Shown here: piece by piece, positions 53,685 through 63,540 of the stretch
How the letters are laid out: the number at the start of each line of letters is the position of its first letter
How positions within the stretch are numbered: the stretch's first letter is position 1
Assembly: GCF_002209565.1 (NCBI RefSeq)
Contig: NZ_NJIH01000008.1
Span: forward strand, 306,611 to 370,610
Source: Candidimonas nitroreducens
Lineage (GTDB): Bacteria > Pseudomonadota > Gammaproteobacteria > Burkholderiales > Burkholderiaceae_B
Reading direction: 5' to 3'
Length of the DNA: 64,000 nucleotides
The notes under the pieces: model-generated
What the model saw: the letters and a program-made list of their open reading frames with translations, nothing else
Told to the model about the DNA's origin: nothing
Databases searched by the model: none
Position numbers and translations under genes: made by a program

Positions 53685-55019
53685 ATGTTCAGCATCTTTA
53701 AGCGCAAGCGGCCGCAAGAGCCCGTTGTGCCCGGGCCCGACCCGGACACCCCGGCGCCGCCCGAGCCGCTCGAGCCCGAGCCGTCCGACGCCGCGCCGGC
53801 CGAGGCGGAGGGCGCCCACGGCAGGGGCGAGCCCGAGGCGGCTGCGTCGGCTGGCGCGGCTGTTGCGGCGCCTATGCCCGATGAGCCCGCCGCGGCCGCT
53901 CGATCGCCGGCGGCAGCCGAAGCGCCGGCGGCGCGCGCCTTCGTACCCGATCTGTCCGATACGCCGGCGGTAGCGGCCCCCATCCAGGCCGAGGCCGAGC
54001 CTGATGTGCCCGTCGTGCCCGAAGTGCCGGTCATGGGTGCGCTGGCGGTGGCACCCGAACCCGAGCCCGCGGCCGCCGAGTCCGCCCAGCCGGCGCCGGC
54101 GGCTGCTGCGAAAAAATCATGGCTTTCGCGCCTGAAGCAGGGGCTGTCGCGCACCGGCCAGAGCATCGGCGGCCTGTTCGTCGGCGTCAAGGTCGACGAA
54201 TCCCTGTTCGAGGAACTGGAATCGGCCTTGATCATGGCCGATGCCGGCGTCGAGGCCACCGGCCAGCTGATCACCGCCCTGCGCGCCCGCGTGCGCAAAG
54301 AGCGCATCGAAGATGCCGCGCAGGTCAAGGCGGCACTGCGGGACATCCTGGCCGAGCACCTGGCGCCGCTGGAAAAGCCGTTTCCGCTGGGCAGCGTGCA
54401 GCCGCTGGTGGTGATGATCGCCGGGGTCAACGGCGCCGGCAAGACCACTTCCATCGGCAAGCTGGCCAACACTTTCCAGCGCCAGGGGGCGAGCGTGCTG
54501 CTGGCCGCGGGCGATACTTTCCGTGCCGCCGCGCGCGAGCAACTGGTCGAATGGGGTGCGCGCAACAACGTCACCGTCATCGCGCAAGATGGCGGCGACC
54601 CGGCCGCCGTGGCCTTCGACGCCGTGAACGCCGGCCGCGCCAGGCAGGCCGGGGTGGTCATGATAGATACCGCCGGGCGCCTGCCGACACAGCTGCACCT
54701 GATGGAAGAGCTGAAGAAGATCCGGCGCGTGGTCGGCAAGGCGGATCTGGCCGCGCCGCACGAAGTGCTGCTGGTGCTGGACGGCAACACGGGCCAGAAC
54801 GCTATCGCCCAGATCCGCGCCTTTGACGCCGCCATCGGCCTGACCGGCCTGGTCGTGACCAAGCTGGACGGCACCGCCAAGGGCGGCACCCTGGCGGCCG
54901 TGGCCGCCGGCAGCCAGGGCGTACGGCCCGTCCCGGTGTACTGGATAGGCGTGGGCGAAGGGCTGGACGACCTGCAGCCCTTCGTGGCGCGCGAGTTCGC
55001 CGCGGCGCTGGTGGCGTAA
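53685..55019 (+). CDS. ftsY: Signal recognition particle receptor FtsY
   Basis: This 444-residue protein has about 140 N-terminal residues that are acidic and rich in Ala, Pro and Glu, the A domain that aids membrane association. The N domain follows (WLSRLKQGLSRTGQSIGGLF), then the GTPase with VNGAGKTTSIGKLANTFQRQ (P-loop), AAGDTFRAAAREQL, MIDTAGRLPTQLHLMEELKK, TKLDGTAKGG and PVYWIGVGEGLDDLQPF. It docks the SRP-ribosome complex at SecYEG. It is divergent from rsmD, a common neighbour. Confidence 0.97.
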   Translation: MFSIFKRKRPQEPVVPGPDPDTPAPPEPLEPEPSDAAPAEAEGAHGRGEPEAAASAGAAVAAPMPDEPAAAARSPAAAEAPAARAFVPDLSDTPAVAAPIQAEAEPDVPVVPEVPVMGALAVAPEPEPAAAESAQPAPAAAAKKSWLSRLKQGLSRTGQSIGGLFVGVKVDESLFEELESALIMADAGVEATGQLITALRARVRKERIEDAAQVKAALRDILAEHLAPLEKPFPLGSVQPLVVMIAGVNGAGKTTSIGKLANTFQRQGASVLLAAGDTFRAAAREQLVEWGARNNVTVIAQDGGDPAAVAFDAVNAGRARQAGVVMIDTAGRLPTQLHLMEELKKIRRVVGKADLAAPHEVLLVLDGNTGQNAIAQIRAFDAAIGLTGLVVTKLDGTAKGGTLAAVAAGSQGVRPVPVYWIGVGEGLDDLQPFVAREFAAALVA

Positions 55020-55199
55020 AGCCTTGCTGGCTGCATAAGCCTTGTTTGCCGCCCGCGCTTACCGCCCGCGCTTGCCGGCAGGGCGGTGGCAGGACGGTGG
55101 GAGGGCGGCGGCAAAGCACAGGCAACCAGGCTGTCCGAGGCGACTCGTCGGCGGCTATCGGCGGCTGTCGGCGCGCGGGGCGGCTTGCCACGCGATTAT

Positions 55200-56834
55200 T
55201 CAGTGCTTTAGCCGTCCGGCCGCGGCCAGCGCCGCGAAGGCTTCCTGGGCCGCCTCTTTTTGCTGATGCTGCATGGCGCGCAGCCAGCCCACCGCGAACC
55301 AGACCTGGGGGCGCGCCTTGGCCAGGCCGCGATAATGGCGCTCGGCCACGTACAGATCGTTCAGTTCGCCCAGTGTCTCCTGCACCGCGCTCAGCGCGGC
55401 CAGTATGCGCCGCTGCGCGGGCTTGTCCAGGTAGGGGGCGGCAAAGGCCAGGCCATAGCGCAGACGCTTGGCTTTCTTGCGCACGGCGTGCTGCGCGGCG
55501 GGGGTCAGCGTGGCGAAGGCCTGGCCCGGTTCGACGAGCTGGCGCAGCCACTTGTCGAGCCGGCGCGCCAGGGCCGCGCCCGCCTCGGGCGGCGGCTCGA
55601 TGCTTGCGCGAGCCGTACCGGCATCGCCTGCCGGCGCCGCTTGTCGGCGGGCTTTGCCTGTGTCCATCGGGGCGCCGGCGGGCTCTGCGGGCTCCGCGGC
55701 CTCTGTCGTGGCGGGCACTTCCCGCGCCATCAAATCCAGCAGCAGGGCCTGGAATTCGGGGCTCGCGGCCAGTGCGGCCGCCGCATCGGGTTCGAGCCTG
55801 CGTGTGCCGCCCGGCGCCCGATCCGCGGGCATGCCCGCCAGCCTCAGGCGCGGCGCGATTTCGCGCTGCACGATTTGCGCGTCGCGGGTGGCGCCCAGGG
55901 CCAGGAAGCCGCGGCGCAAGGCGCTCTCGAGCCGGGGGGCAGGCGGCTGCATCCAGCCCGCAAACAGCTTGTGGCAGGAGCGCAGCCGGCGTATGCCCAC
56001 GCGCAGCTGATGCACATATTCGGCGCGCAAGCCCGGCGCCGCCGGGCCCGTGTCCACGCCCGCGGCGTATGTGGCGTTGCGCACGATCTGATCCAGGCAC
56101 TCGGCCACACAGGCGCGCGCCGCCTGTTGCAGATCCATGCCGGCGTCGAGCCTGGGCTGCTCGGCCTTGCGGGCCGGCGCCAGGGTCGCGCAAGCCTGTT
56201 CCGCCGTGCCCGGCCCTTGCTGCCGGCCCGCTTGTCGGGCGTCGTTGGCGGCAGCGGCCGCACGCGCCAGGAGGTCGCCGCGCTCGGCCTTGCTGCGCAT
56301 GTCCAGAACCAGCCCATGGCGCCGCGTCCAGGCCTTGCCCAGGGCGAACACCGCATCCATGGTGCCGGCGCATAGCTCGAATTCGATCTCGCTGATGGGC
56401 AGCTCGTGCCCGGCGGCGCCGACCACGCCGCGATCATAGGCCAGCTCGACCAGGCTGCCGCGGCTGCGCAGGCGCAGCAGCAGGCGTTCCACGTAAGTTT
56501 CGTAGCGCAGCCCCAGGGGCTCGCGCAGATTCGCGAACAGCTTGCACAAGCGCCGCTCCTGGTACAGGGCCAGGTCGGGCGTGGGCTCGTCGCGCGGATG
56601 GCTCAGTTCGATGCGGCTCAGGGCATCGCCGCCCGGCATCTTCAGGGTCTGAATCCACTGGCCGTCTTCCAGACGTACGCGCAAGGCCACGCGCGCCCGC
56701 GCCAGCTCGCGCCCGGGCGTGTCGAAGTACAGCGCCCGCAGCACCTGCGTGCGGGCGCCGCGGGCCTGCAGCTCCTGTTCCACAGCGGCTTGTGCCGCGG
56801 TCGGCACGTGCAGTTTGAGTTCCCTTTCCAGCAT
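55200..56834 (-). CDS. CYTH-CHAD domain protein (triphosphate-tunnel enzyme)
   Basis: This 544-residue protein begins MLERELKLHVPTAAQAAVEQ, where ERELK gives the CYTH ExExK motif. The first 200 residues form the triphosphate tunnel (LYFDTPGRELARARVALRVR, YDRGVVGAAGHELPISEIEF). From about 240 the CHAD helical domain runs to the end (YVHQLRVGIRRLRSCHKLFA, KKAKRLRYGLAFAAPYLDKP, basic helices with conserved His). CHAD domains bind polyphosphate, and CYTH enzymes hydrolyse triphosphates, so a polyphosphate-linked triphosphatase is likely. An Ala/Pro-rich insert (about 375-410) interrupts the CHAD helices. It is convergent with ftsY. Confidence 0.9.
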   Translation of the reverse strand: MLERELKLHVPTAAQAAVEQELQARGARTQVLRALYFDTPGRELARARVALRVRLEDGQWIQTLKMPGGDALSRIELSHPRDEPTPDLALYQERRLCKLFANLREPLGLRYETYVERLLLRLRSRGSLVELAYDRGVVGAAGHELPISEIEFELCAGTMDAVFALGKAWTRRHGLVLDMRSKAERGDLLARAAAAANDARQAGRQQGPGTAEQACATLAPARKAEQPRLDAGMDLQQAARACVAECLDQIVRNATYAAGVDTGPAAPGLRAEYVHQLRVGIRRLRSCHKLFAGWMQPPAPRLESALRRGFLALGATRDAQIVQREIAPRLRLAGMPADRAPGGTRRLEPDAAAALAASPEFQALLLDLMAREVPATTEAAEPAEPAGAPMDTGKARRQAAPAGDAGTARASIEPPPEAGAALARRLDKWLRQLVEPGQAFATLTPAAQHAVRKKAKRLRYGLAFAAPYLDKPAQRRILAALSAVQETLGELNDLYVAERHYRGLAKARPQVWFAVGWLRAMQHQQKEAAQEAFAALAAAGRLKH

Positions 56835-56905
56835 GTCCGGCCTCGCAGAGTTTTACGTCGCGCCCGCTGTGCGGCGCGCGTGATGAGCGCGCGGCCCGTT
56901 ACGCA

Positions 56906-57760
56906 TCAGCCTGCGCTGCCGGCCTGGCGCGCCGACGTGGCGACGGCTTTGTCGGCACGGAAGCCCAGTTGCATGGAAATCGTGTTGGCGCACGCTTTCA
57001 GGGCGAGGGCGATGGGGCTGTCCCAAGCCGCATCAAACAGCGTGCTGGGCCCCAGGCAGGTCAGCACCAGCGCCACGCCGCCGGTATGGTCGAACACCGG
57101 CACCGACAGCGCGTCGATGCCGGGCAGGGGGTTGCCCAAGGCGCGCGCCATGCCGTGGCGCCGCACCTCGTCGAGCAGCTCGTCGAAGGCATGGTCGCTG
57201 AGCTGGCGCTGTCCTATGCTGGTGACCACGGCCTGGTCGCCTGCTTCGCGCTCTATGTAGTGGCGGCTGACCTGCGGCGGCAGCCAGGCCGCGAAGACGT
57301 GGCCGGTGGCGGTGTGCAGCATTGACATGACTGTGCCCTTGCGCATATTCACGTGCACCGGGTAGCTGGCTTCGCAGATGTAGATCATGGTGGGGCCGTG
57401 CGAGCCCAGCACGGCGATGGCCAGGGTGTGGCCGATCTGGTTCGCCAACTGGTGCACGTGGGGCAGGGCGACGCGCACCGGATCCAGGCGCTGCAGGCTG
57501 ACCAGCCCCATCTGCAGGGCGAAGGGCCCCAGCTCGTACTGGCCGCTGGCGGCGTCTTGCTGCACCAGGCCGACCCGCACGAAGCTGACCAAGTACGGAT
57601 GCGCCTTGGCCGAAGTCATGCCGGCGCGGCCAGCAAGGTCGCGCAGCGTGAGCGGCACCCCGGCATCGACCAGCGCGGCCAGCAGCGGAAAGCCGGTTTC
57701 TACCGATTGGATGCTGCGGCGCCCGTCGTGGGCGCCGGAAACTGACGGTTTTTCTTCCAT
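56906..57760 (-). CDS. IclR-family transcriptional regulator
   Basis: This 284-residue protein has an N-terminal winged HTH (SIQSVETGFPLLAALVDAGV, PLTLRDLAGRAGMTSAKAHP, YLVSFVRVGLVQQDAASGQY). The IclR effector domain follows (HTLAIAVLGSHGPTMIYICE, MLHTATGHVFAAWLPP, ARALGNPLPGIDALSVPVFD). ATG 57760 is chosen; the in-frame upstream ATG at 57790 would add ten residues. It is divergent from ribBX with about 180 bp between starts. Nothing adjacent suggests its target. Confidence 0.92.
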   Translation of the reverse strand: MEEKPSVSGAHDGRRSIQSVETGFPLLAALVDAGVPLTLRDLAGRAGMTSAKAHPYLVSFVRVGLVQQDAASGQYELGPFALQMGLVSLQRLDPVRVALPHVHQLANQIGHTLAIAVLGSHGPTMIYICEASYPVHVNMRKGTVMSMLHTATGHVFAAWLPPQVSRHYIEREAGDQAVVTSIGQRQLSDHAFDELLDEVRRHGMARALGNPLPGIDALSVPVFDHTGGVALVLTCLGPSTLFDAAWDSPIALALKACANTISMQLGFRADKAVATSARQAGSAG

Positions 57761-57942
57761 GGAAACGCAGGTCGTAAAAGGCACGCCCATATTACTAGGG
57801 TTTTGTGACAGGATAGGGGCGGGGCCGCCCGGTCGGGCCACCACAGCCGCAGCGCGCAAATTGTCCGCAACGCGCCTCGCGGCGGCGGGCGCCGGGGCCG
57901 CCACGGGTTAAAATGCCTCGCAACCCCATACAAGCCACCATC

Positions 57943-59139
57943 ATGAGCGATACGCGCGAACCCGCCGCCGGCCCAGAGCCGCATTCCCAAGACATTGCCT
58001 CCGTACCCGAGATCATTGCCGAGCTGCGCGCCGGCCGCCTGGTCATCCTGGTCGACGAGGAAGACCGCGAGAACGAGGGCGACCTGGTGCTGGCCGCCGA
58101 ATACGTCACACCGGCCGCCATCAATTTCATGGTCACGCACGCCCGCGGGCTGGTCTGCCTGACGCTGACCGAAGAGCGCTGCCGCCAGTTGCAGCTGCCG
58201 CTCATGGCCAGCCGCAACGGCACGCGCTACGGAACCAATTTCACGGTCTCGATCGAGGCCGCCCAGGGGGTCGAGACCGGCATCTCGGCCGCCGACCGGG
58301 CGCGCACCATCCAGGCGGCGGTGGCGCGCGATGCCAAGCCTGAAGACATCGTGCAGCCGGGCCACATCTTCCCGGTGCAGGCGGTGCGCGGCGGCGTGCT
58401 GGTGCGGGCCGGGCACACCGAGGCCGGCTGCGACCTGACCGCGCTGGCCGGGCTGGCGCCGGCCGCAGTAATTTGCGAGATCCTCAAGCCCGACGGCACC
58501 ATGGCGCGCCTGCCCGACCTGAAGCTGTTCGCGCGCGAACACGGCTTGAAAATCGGCACTATCGCCGATCTCATCCAGTACCGCAGCGAGCACGAATCCA
58601 TGGTCGAGCGCGTCGCCGAGCGCGAGCTGCAGACGCCGTGGGGCCGCTTCCGGGCCGTCGCCTACCGCGACCTGGCGGCCGGTGAACCGCACCTGGCGCT
58701 GGTGCACGGCACCATCCAGCCCGAACTCGAAACGCTGGTGCGCGTGCACGAGCCCACCAGCGTGCTCGATGTGCTGTCCAGCGGCGAAACCAGCCACAGC
58801 TGGAGCGTGTCCAACGCGCTCGCGGCTATTTCGGCCGCGCCTTCCGGGGTTCTGGTATTGCTCGATTGCCAAGGCTCGGCCGAACTGGTGTTCAGCCAGT
58901 TCGCGGCCTGGAACCAGGCTGGCGAGGCGCCGCAGAGCGCCGACGCGCGCTTCGACCTGCGCACCTACGGCATAGGCGCGCAGATCCTGCGCGACCTGAA
59001 CGTCAGCCGGGCGCGGCTGCTGGCGCGCCCGCGAAAAATGCCCAGCATGGCGGGCTTCTCGCTTGCCATCACGGGTTACGATAGTGAACCGCTCAATCAT
59101 GAGCCGCTCAACCCACCCCCACAGGAGTGCCCGCAATGA
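57943..59139 (+). CDS. ribB: 3,4-dihydroxy-2-butanone-4-phosphate synthase with degenerate RibA domain (RibBX)
   Basis: This 398-residue protein has an N-terminal RibB half that is complete: [20 protein letters not shown] with the acidic metal motif, [20 protein letters not shown], and [18 protein letters not shown]. The C-terminal half is GTP-cyclohydrolase-II-shaped ([40 protein letters not shown]). Where RibA has three zinc cysteines, it reads [20 protein letters not shown] with none, so that activity is expected to be lost. Such RibB-RibX hybrids are described in Proteobacteria. ATG 57943 is preferred; an in-frame ATG at 57913 is possible. The stop overlaps ribH by four bases. No FMN riboswitch is seen upstream. 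Confidence 0.9.
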   Translation: MSDTREPAAGPEPHSQDIASVPEIIAELRAGRLVILVDEEDRENEGDLVLAAEYVTPAAINFMVTHARGLVCLTLTEERCRQLQLPLMASRNGTRYGTNFTVSIEAAQGVETGISAADRARTIQAAVARDAKPEDIVQPGHIFPVQAVRGGVLVRAGHTEAGCDLTALAGLAPAAVICEILKPDGTMARLPDLKLFAREHGLKIGTIADLIQYRSEHESMVERVAERELQTPWGRFRAVAYRDLAAGEPHLALVHGTIQPELETLVRVHEPTSVLDVLSSGETSHSWSVSNALAAISAAPSGVLVLLDCQGSAELVFSQFAAWNQAGEAPQSADARFDLRTYGIGAQILRDLNVSRARLLARPRKMPSMAGFSLAITGYDSEPLNHEPLNPPPQECPQ

Positions 59140-59651
59140 ATCCATACAACGTGACACCCGATATGAACGGCGAGGGCCTGCATCTGGGCATCGTGCGCGC
59201 CCGCTTCAATGAAGAAATCGGCGTGGCCGAGCTCGAGGCCTGCCTCGCCGAGCTTGCCGAGCTCGGGGTCGATGAGCGCGACGTCATGGTCGTGTCCGTG
59301 CCCGGCGCGCTCGAGCTGGGCGTCACCCTGGCGCAGATGGCCGAAACCTTCGAATTCGACGCCCTGATCGCGCTGGGCGCGGTCATCCGCGGCGAAACCT
59401 ATCATTTCGAGATCGTCAGCAACGAAAGCGCCGCGGCCATCAGCCGCGTCTCCCTGGAAACCGGCATCCCGGTGGCCAACGGCGTGCTGACCACCGACAC
59501 CGATGAGCAGGCGCAGGTGCGCGCCGCGGACAAGGGCCGCGATTGCGCCCGCGCCGCCGTCGAAATGGCCAATTTGATCGCCGCGCTCGAGCCCGAGACC
59601 GACGACGATGAAGACGACGACGAGGACGAAGATTTTGACGAACAAGAATAA
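59136..59651 (+). CDS. ribH: 6,7-dimethyl-8-ribityllumazine synthase
   Basis: This 171-residue protein starts [20 protein letters not shown] and has [60 protein letters not shown] (conserved ALGxVIRGxTxHFE) and [14 protein letters not shown]. It condenses the butanone phosphate made by RibB with the pyrimidine precursor. The C-terminus has an unusual acidic tail of about 16 residues ([16 protein letters not shown]), whose DNA is also the start of nusB. ATG 59136 is chosen: CAGGAG is about 9 bases upstream. Confidence 0.95.
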   Translation: MNPYNVTPDMNGEGLHLGIVRARFNEEIGVAELEACLAELAELGVDERDVMVVSVPGALELGVTLAQMAETFEFDALIALGAVIRGETYHFEIVSNESAAAISRVSLETGIPVANGVLTTDTDEQAQVRAADKGRDCARAAVEMANLIAALEPETDDDEDDDEDEDFDEQE

Positions 59652-60132
59652 GCCGCAGGGCGCCGCGGGCGCGCGGCCGGCCGGGCGCAGCGCGCGCCGC
59701 CGGGCGCGCGAGTTCGCCCTGCAGGGCATCTATGCCTGGCTGCTGCGCGGCGAAGATGGCCTGCAGGAAGCCGGCGCCATCGACGCCCATATCCGCGACG
59801 ACGAAGAATTCCAAGAGGCCGACGCGGCCTGGTTCAAGACGCTGCTGCACGGCGTCATGCGCGAGGCCGGCGGCCTGCGCGAACGCTTCATGCCCTATGT
59901 AGACCGGCCACTCGAAGAGCTTTCGCCCATCGAGCACGGCATCCTGCTCATCGGCAGCTACGAGCTGGTCAACCACATCGAAGTCCCGTACAAAGTCGCC
60001 ATCAACGAGGCCGTGGAACTGGCCAAGTCCTATGGCGGCACCGACGGCTTCAAGTTCGTCAACGGCGTGCTCGACAAGATGGCGGCCGACGTGCGCGCCA
60101 CCGAGGTACAGGCAGCGGCGGCGCGGCGCTAG
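59608..60132 (+). CDS. nusB: Transcription antitermination factor NusB
   Basis: The protein has 174 residues from the ATG at 59608. A TTG at 59635 with GAGGA upstream would give 165 residues and may be the true start. The body has [80 protein letters not shown] and [20 protein letters not shown] (family signature). NusB with NusE binds boxA RNA in rRNA antitermination. It overlaps the 3' end of ribH by 44 bp at the longer start, giving a Lys/Thr-rich N-terminus from the same bases as the ribH acidic tail. Confidence 0.93.
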   Translation: MKTTTRTKILTNKNKPQGAAGARPAGRSARRRAREFALQGIYAWLLRGEDGLQEAGAIDAHIRDDEEFQEADAAWFKTLLHGVMREAGGLRERFMPYVDRPLEELSPIEHGILLIGSYELVNHIEVPYKVAINEAVELAKSYGGTDGFKFVNGVLDKMAADVRATEVQAAAARR

Positions 60133-60236
60133 GTTTTGCCGCGCCCCGGCATGCATGCCTGCCGCGGCAAGCCCGCAATCGCATGGGGCCGCGCCATGGG
60201 CATCGCAAGGCCGGCCGCGGGCTACACGAGGTGGCT

Positions 60237-61199
60237 TTGACCAACGAATTCGATCTCATCGCACGCTATTTTTCCCGCCCCGCGCCCACCACTTACCTCG
60301 GGGTGGGTGACGATTGCGCCCTGATGCCGTCCGTGCCCGGCATGCAACTGGCTACCAGTACCGACCTGCTCATCGAAGGGCGGCATTTCTTTTCCGGCGC
60401 CGAGCCGCGCTCGCTCGGCCACAAGGCCCTGGCCGTCAACCTTTCCGACCTGGCCGCCATGGGCGCCACGCCCGCCGCCTGCCTGCTGGGCCTGTCCCTG
60501 CCCGAGTTGCGGCCCGACTGGCTCGAAGCCTTCGCCGACGGCTTCTATGCGCTGGCCGATGCCGCCGGCTGCCCGCTGGTCGGGGGCGACACCACGCGCA
60601 GCCCGGCCGGTATCGTCGTCAGCGTGACCGTGCTGGGCCATGTGCCGGCCGGCAAGGCGCTGCGCCGCGACGCAGCGCGCCAGGGCGACGACATCTGGGT
60701 CTCGGGCAGCCTGGGCGCCGCGGACATTGCCCTGCGCCTGCTGACCGGCGAGCTGCCGCCCGACCCGGCGCTGCTGGCCGCTACCCGTGCCGCCCTCGAA
60801 CACCCCGAACCGCCGCTGGCGCTGGGCGCCGCCCTGGCCGGCGTGGCGCACGCCGCCCTCGATATTTCGGATGGACTGCTGCAGGATCTGGGCCATATAC
60901 TGCAGGCCAGCGCTTGCGGCGCACAGCTCGAATACCCGGCCTTGCCGGTGGCCGCTGCGCTGGCCGCACTGCCGGCAGCGCAGCAGCTGCGGGCGGTGCT
61001 GGGCGGGGGCGATGTCTACCAGTTGTGCTTTACCGCCGCTGCGGCCCGGCGCGAGCAGATTCTGGCGCTGGCACGCAGTTGCGGCACGCGGGTGTCGCGC
61101 GTGGGCCGTATTACCGCACGGCAAGACGGTCTGCAGGTTCTGGACGCCGCCGGCCGGCCCTTGGATGCGCTGCCTTCGGGATTCGACCATTTCAGCTGA
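60237..61199 (+). CDS. thiL: Thiamine-monophosphate kinase
   Basis: This 320-residue protein from a TTG start (TNEFDLIARYFSRPAPTTYL) has GAGG five bases upstream. In-frame ATG at 60183 or GTG at 60231 are alternatives with less natural N-termini. It contains GVGDDCALMP (nucleotide/metal motif), TDLLIEGRHF, LGHKALAVNLSDLAAMGATP, PLVGGDTTRSPAGIVVSVTV and DISDGLLQDLGHILQAS. ThiL makes thiamine diphosphate. It follows nusB, as in many Proteobacteria (ribH-nusB-thiL-pgpA). Confidence 0.94.
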   Translation: MTNEFDLIARYFSRPAPTTYLGVGDDCALMPSVPGMQLATSTDLLIEGRHFFSGAEPRSLGHKALAVNLSDLAAMGATPAACLLGLSLPELRPDWLEAFADGFYALADAAGCPLVGGDTTRSPAGIVVSVTVLGHVPAGKALRRDAARQGDDIWVSGSLGAADIALRLLTGELPPDPALLAATRAALEHPEPPLALGAALAGVAHAALDISDGLLQDLGHILQASACGAQLEYPALPVAAALAALPAAQQLRAVLGGGDVYQLCFTAAAARREQILALARSCGTRVSRVGRITARQDGLQVLDAAGRPLDALPSGFDHFS

Positions 61200-61272
61200 G
61201 CCATCATCGCCGGCGCCAATACTTCAGAGCCACTATCCGAGCCTTTATTCGAGCCCTTACACTACACGCTAC

Positions 61273-61821
61273 ATGCACGACACGAAGCAGCCTCCCATGC
61301 CCACATCCACGCCGGAAGCGGCCGCCGCGCCCACACTCGAACCCTCGTTTGGCTGGCTCTGGCATGCGCCGGCACGCGTGGTCGCATTCGGCTTCGGCAG
61401 CGGCCTGCTGCGGCCCGCGCCGGGCACCTGGGGCACGCTGGCGGCGTGGGTGCTGTGGGTATTGATACTGAGCCGGCTGTCCGACACGGCGATCGCTGCG
61501 GTGCTGGTGCTGGCCTTTGCCTATGGCTGCTGGTGCTGCCACAGGGTCGGCAAGGAACTGGGCTCCCCGGATCATTCCGGCATGGTCTGGGACGAGTTCA
61601 CGGCCTTCTGGCTGGTGCTGTGGCTGACCCCGGGCAATTGGGAGGCGCAGCTTACCGCTTTCATTCTTTTCCGCGCCTTCGACATCGTCAAGCCCGCGCC
61701 CATCAGCTTTTTCGACCGGCACTTCAAGAACGGCTTCGGCGTGATGTGGGACGACATCATCGCCGCGGCCTACGCGCTGTTGGTAATGGCCATCCTGGTC
61801 AGACTGGAGTTGTTGCTATGA
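61273..61821 (+). CDS. pgpA: Phosphatidylglycerophosphatase A
   Basis: This 182-residue membrane protein starts MHDTKQPPMPTSTPEAAAAP. GSGLLRPAPGTWGTLAAWVL, LVLAFAYGCWCCHRVGKELG, SPDHSGMVWDEFTAFWLVLW and ILFRAFDIVKPAPISFFDRH carry the PgpA pattern with conserved Asp/Glu residues. It dephosphorylates phosphatidylglycerophosphate. Its stop overlaps the pncC start by four bases. Confidence 0.95.
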   Translation: MHDTKQPPMPTSTPEAAAAPTLEPSFGWLWHAPARVVAFGFGSGLLRPAPGTWGTLAAWVLWVLILSRLSDTAIAAVLVLAFAYGCWCCHRVGKELGSPDHSGMVWDEFTAFWLVLWLTPGNWEAQLTAFILFRAFDIVKPAPISFFDRHFKNGFGVMWDDIIAAAYALLVMAILVRLELLL

Positions 61822-62324
61822 GCACGAATGAAACGGCAGGGCTGGTGCGCGATCTGGGCAAGCTGCTGGCCGAGCACGGCTGGATGCTGGCCTGCGCCGA
61901 GTCCTGCACCGGCGGCCTGCTGAGCGCCAGCCTGACCGACCAGGCCGGCTCCAGTGTCTGGTTCGAACGGGGCTTCGTCACCTACAGCAATGCCGCCAAG
62001 ATGCAGCATCTGCGGGTCAGCGCCGACACGCTGGAACGCTTCGGCGCCGTCAGCGAGGAAACCGCCATGGAAATGGCCGCCGGCGTGCTGGCGGAGGTGC
62101 GCGACGCCCAGTTCGCCATATCCACCACCGGCATCGCCGGGCCGGGCGGCGCAACCCCCGGCAAGCCCGTGGGCATGGTGTGCTTCGGCTTTGCCCAGCG
62201 GGCCGCCGCCGGCATCGTCACGCGCGCCTCGGTAAAGATCTTCGAAGGCGATCGCGGCCAGGTACGGCGCGCAGCGGTCGACTACGCGCTACACACTGCG
62301 CTGGAATTCATCGCGCAGCATTGA
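61818..62324 (+). CDS. pncC: Nicotinamide-nucleotide amidohydrolase (CinA C-terminal type)
   Basis: This 168-residue protein starts [20 protein letters not shown]. It has the PncC/CinA C-terminal pattern: [55 protein letters not shown] and [20 protein letters not shown]. It deamidates nicotinamide mononucleotide back to nicotinate mononucleotide. Its last 17 bases overlap the 3' end of pyrF on the opposite strand. Confidence 0.93.
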   Translation: MSTNETAGLVRDLGKLLAEHGWMLACAESCTGGLLSASLTDQAGSSVWFERGFVTYSNAAKMQHLRVSADTLERFGAVSEETAMEMAAGVLAEVRDAQFAISTTGIAGPGGATPGKPVGMVCFGFAQRAAAGIVTRASVKIFEGDRGQVRRAAVDYALHTALEFIAQH

Positions 62325-63123
62325 TGGCGTCGCGCGTGGCCGCGGCCGCGGCCGCGGCGGCCTGGCGCCAGTCTTCGCCATTGCCGGCGTAAAGTATGGC
62401 GCGCGAAGAATTGATCATCATCCCCCGGCCGCGGCTGTCGCGCCCGGCCTGAACCGTGGCGGGAATATCGCCGCCTTGCGCGCCTACGCCCGGCACCAGC
62501 AGCGGCATGTCGCCCACACGCCGCCTGACGCGCGCGATTTCCTCGGGAAATGTGGCGCCCACCACCAGGGCGCATTGACCGTTGGTGTTCCAGCGTTCCG
62601 CCGCCAGGCCCGCCACATGCAGGTACAGCGGCGTGCCGTCGGCCGACTCGATGAACTGCAGATCCGAGCCGCCCGGGTTCGAGGTGCGGCACAGGATGAT
62701 GACGCCGCGATCCTGCCACTCCAGATAGGGTTGTAGCGTATCGAAGCCCATATAGGGGTTGACCGTGACGGCATCGGCGTCATAGCGCTCGAAGGCCTCG
62801 CGGGCATATTGTTCGGCCGTGGGGCCTATGTCGCCGCGCTTGGCGTCGAGTACGATGGGCAGGCCCGGGTAGGCGGCGCGTACATAGCGGCACAGCGCCT
62901 CGAGCTGGTCTTCGGCGCGCTGCGCCGAGAAATACGCGATCTGCGGCTTGATGCCGCAGGCATACTGCGCCGTGGCATCCACGATGGCCTTGCAGAACTC
63001 GTAGACCGCATCGCCGCGGCCCTGCAGCTCGGCGGGCATGCGTTTCGGATTCGGATCCAGCCCCACCATCAGCAGGGAATTCGTGTCGCTCCAGGACTGG
63101 TCGAGTTTGGCGATGAAGCTCAT
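62308..63123 (-). CDS. pyrF: Orotidine 5'-phosphate decarboxylase (type 2)
   Basis: This protein has 271 residues from ATG 63123 ([20 protein letters not shown]); an in-frame ATG at 63141 adds six residues. [12 protein letters not shown] and [20 protein letters not shown] lead to the catalytic Asp-x-Lys-Arg-x-Asp in [20 protein letters not shown], then [18 protein letters not shown] and [20 protein letters not shown]. Type 2 PyrF (about 270 residues) is usual for Betaproteobacteria. It makes UMP. It is separated from dgkA by 23 bp on the same strand. Confidence 0.95.
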   Translation of the reverse strand: MSFIAKLDQSWSDTNSLLMVGLDPNPKRMPAELQGRGDAVYEFCKAIVDATAQYACGIKPQIAYFSAQRAEDQLEALCRYVRAAYPGLPIVLDAKRGDIGPTAEQYAREAFERYDADAVTVNPYMGFDTLQPYLEWQDRGVIILCRTSNPGGSDLQFIESADGTPLYLHVAGLAAERWNTNGQCALVVGATFPEEIARVRRRVGDMPLLVPGVGAQGGDIPATVQAGRDSRGRGMMINSSRAILYAGNGEDWRQAAAAAAAATRDAINAAR

Positions 63124-63146
63124 AGGTTCTTGAAAATTCATGAAAG

Positions 63147-63530
63147 TCAGAAAAAACGCAGATACAGGCAGGCCAGCCAGACTGCGGCGCCGAACAGCAG
63201 GGCCAGCAGCACCGCGGCGCTGCCCAGATCCTTGGCGCGGCCGATTAGCGGGTGGTGCTCCAGCGTTACCGCATCGGCCACCGCTTCCAGAGCCGAATTC
63301 AGCAGCTCCACGATCAGCACGAAGACCACGACGCCAATCAGCAACAGTACCTGCAGCGCGTCGCGCCCCACCCAGAACGCCGCCGGCACCAATACCACCG
63401 CCAGCAGCAGTTCCTGGCGAAACGCCGCCTCGTGGCGAAACGCGGCCTTCAGGCCTTTGGCCGAATAGCTCAGCGCGTTGAACAGGCGGCCGAAGCCGCC
63501 GTGGCTTTTATAGGGAGAATTTGTGCTCAT
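63147..63530 (-). CDS. dgkA: Diacylglycerol kinase (prokaryotic DgkA)
   Basis: This 127-residue protein starts [20 protein letters not shown], then [20 protein letters not shown], three membrane spans and the catalytic block [40 protein letters not shown] (E-x2-N-x-A-x-E-x3-D). It phosphorylates diacylglycerol, recycling lipid made by osmoregulated glucan or lipopolysaccharide synthesis. It is immediately upstream of pyrF. Confidence 0.95.
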   Translation of the reverse strand: MSTNSPYKSHGGFGRLFNALSYSAKGLKAAFRHEAAFRQELLLAVVLVPAAFWVGRDALQVLLLIGVVVFVLIVELLNSALEAVADAVTLEHHPLIGRAKDLGSAAVLLALLFGAAVWLACLYLRFF

Positions 63531-63540
63531 GCTTCCGTGA

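Noticed and set aside
53624..55114. Long minus-strand extension of the rsmD frame through ftsY
   Set aside because: The methyltransferase starts at 53623. The extension is the antisense of ftsY, with Ser/Thr/Ala-rich noise and no domain.
57761..57942. FMN riboswitch before ribBX
   Set aside because: I looked for the conserved RFN helices and found no recognisable arrangement in the 180-bp gap.
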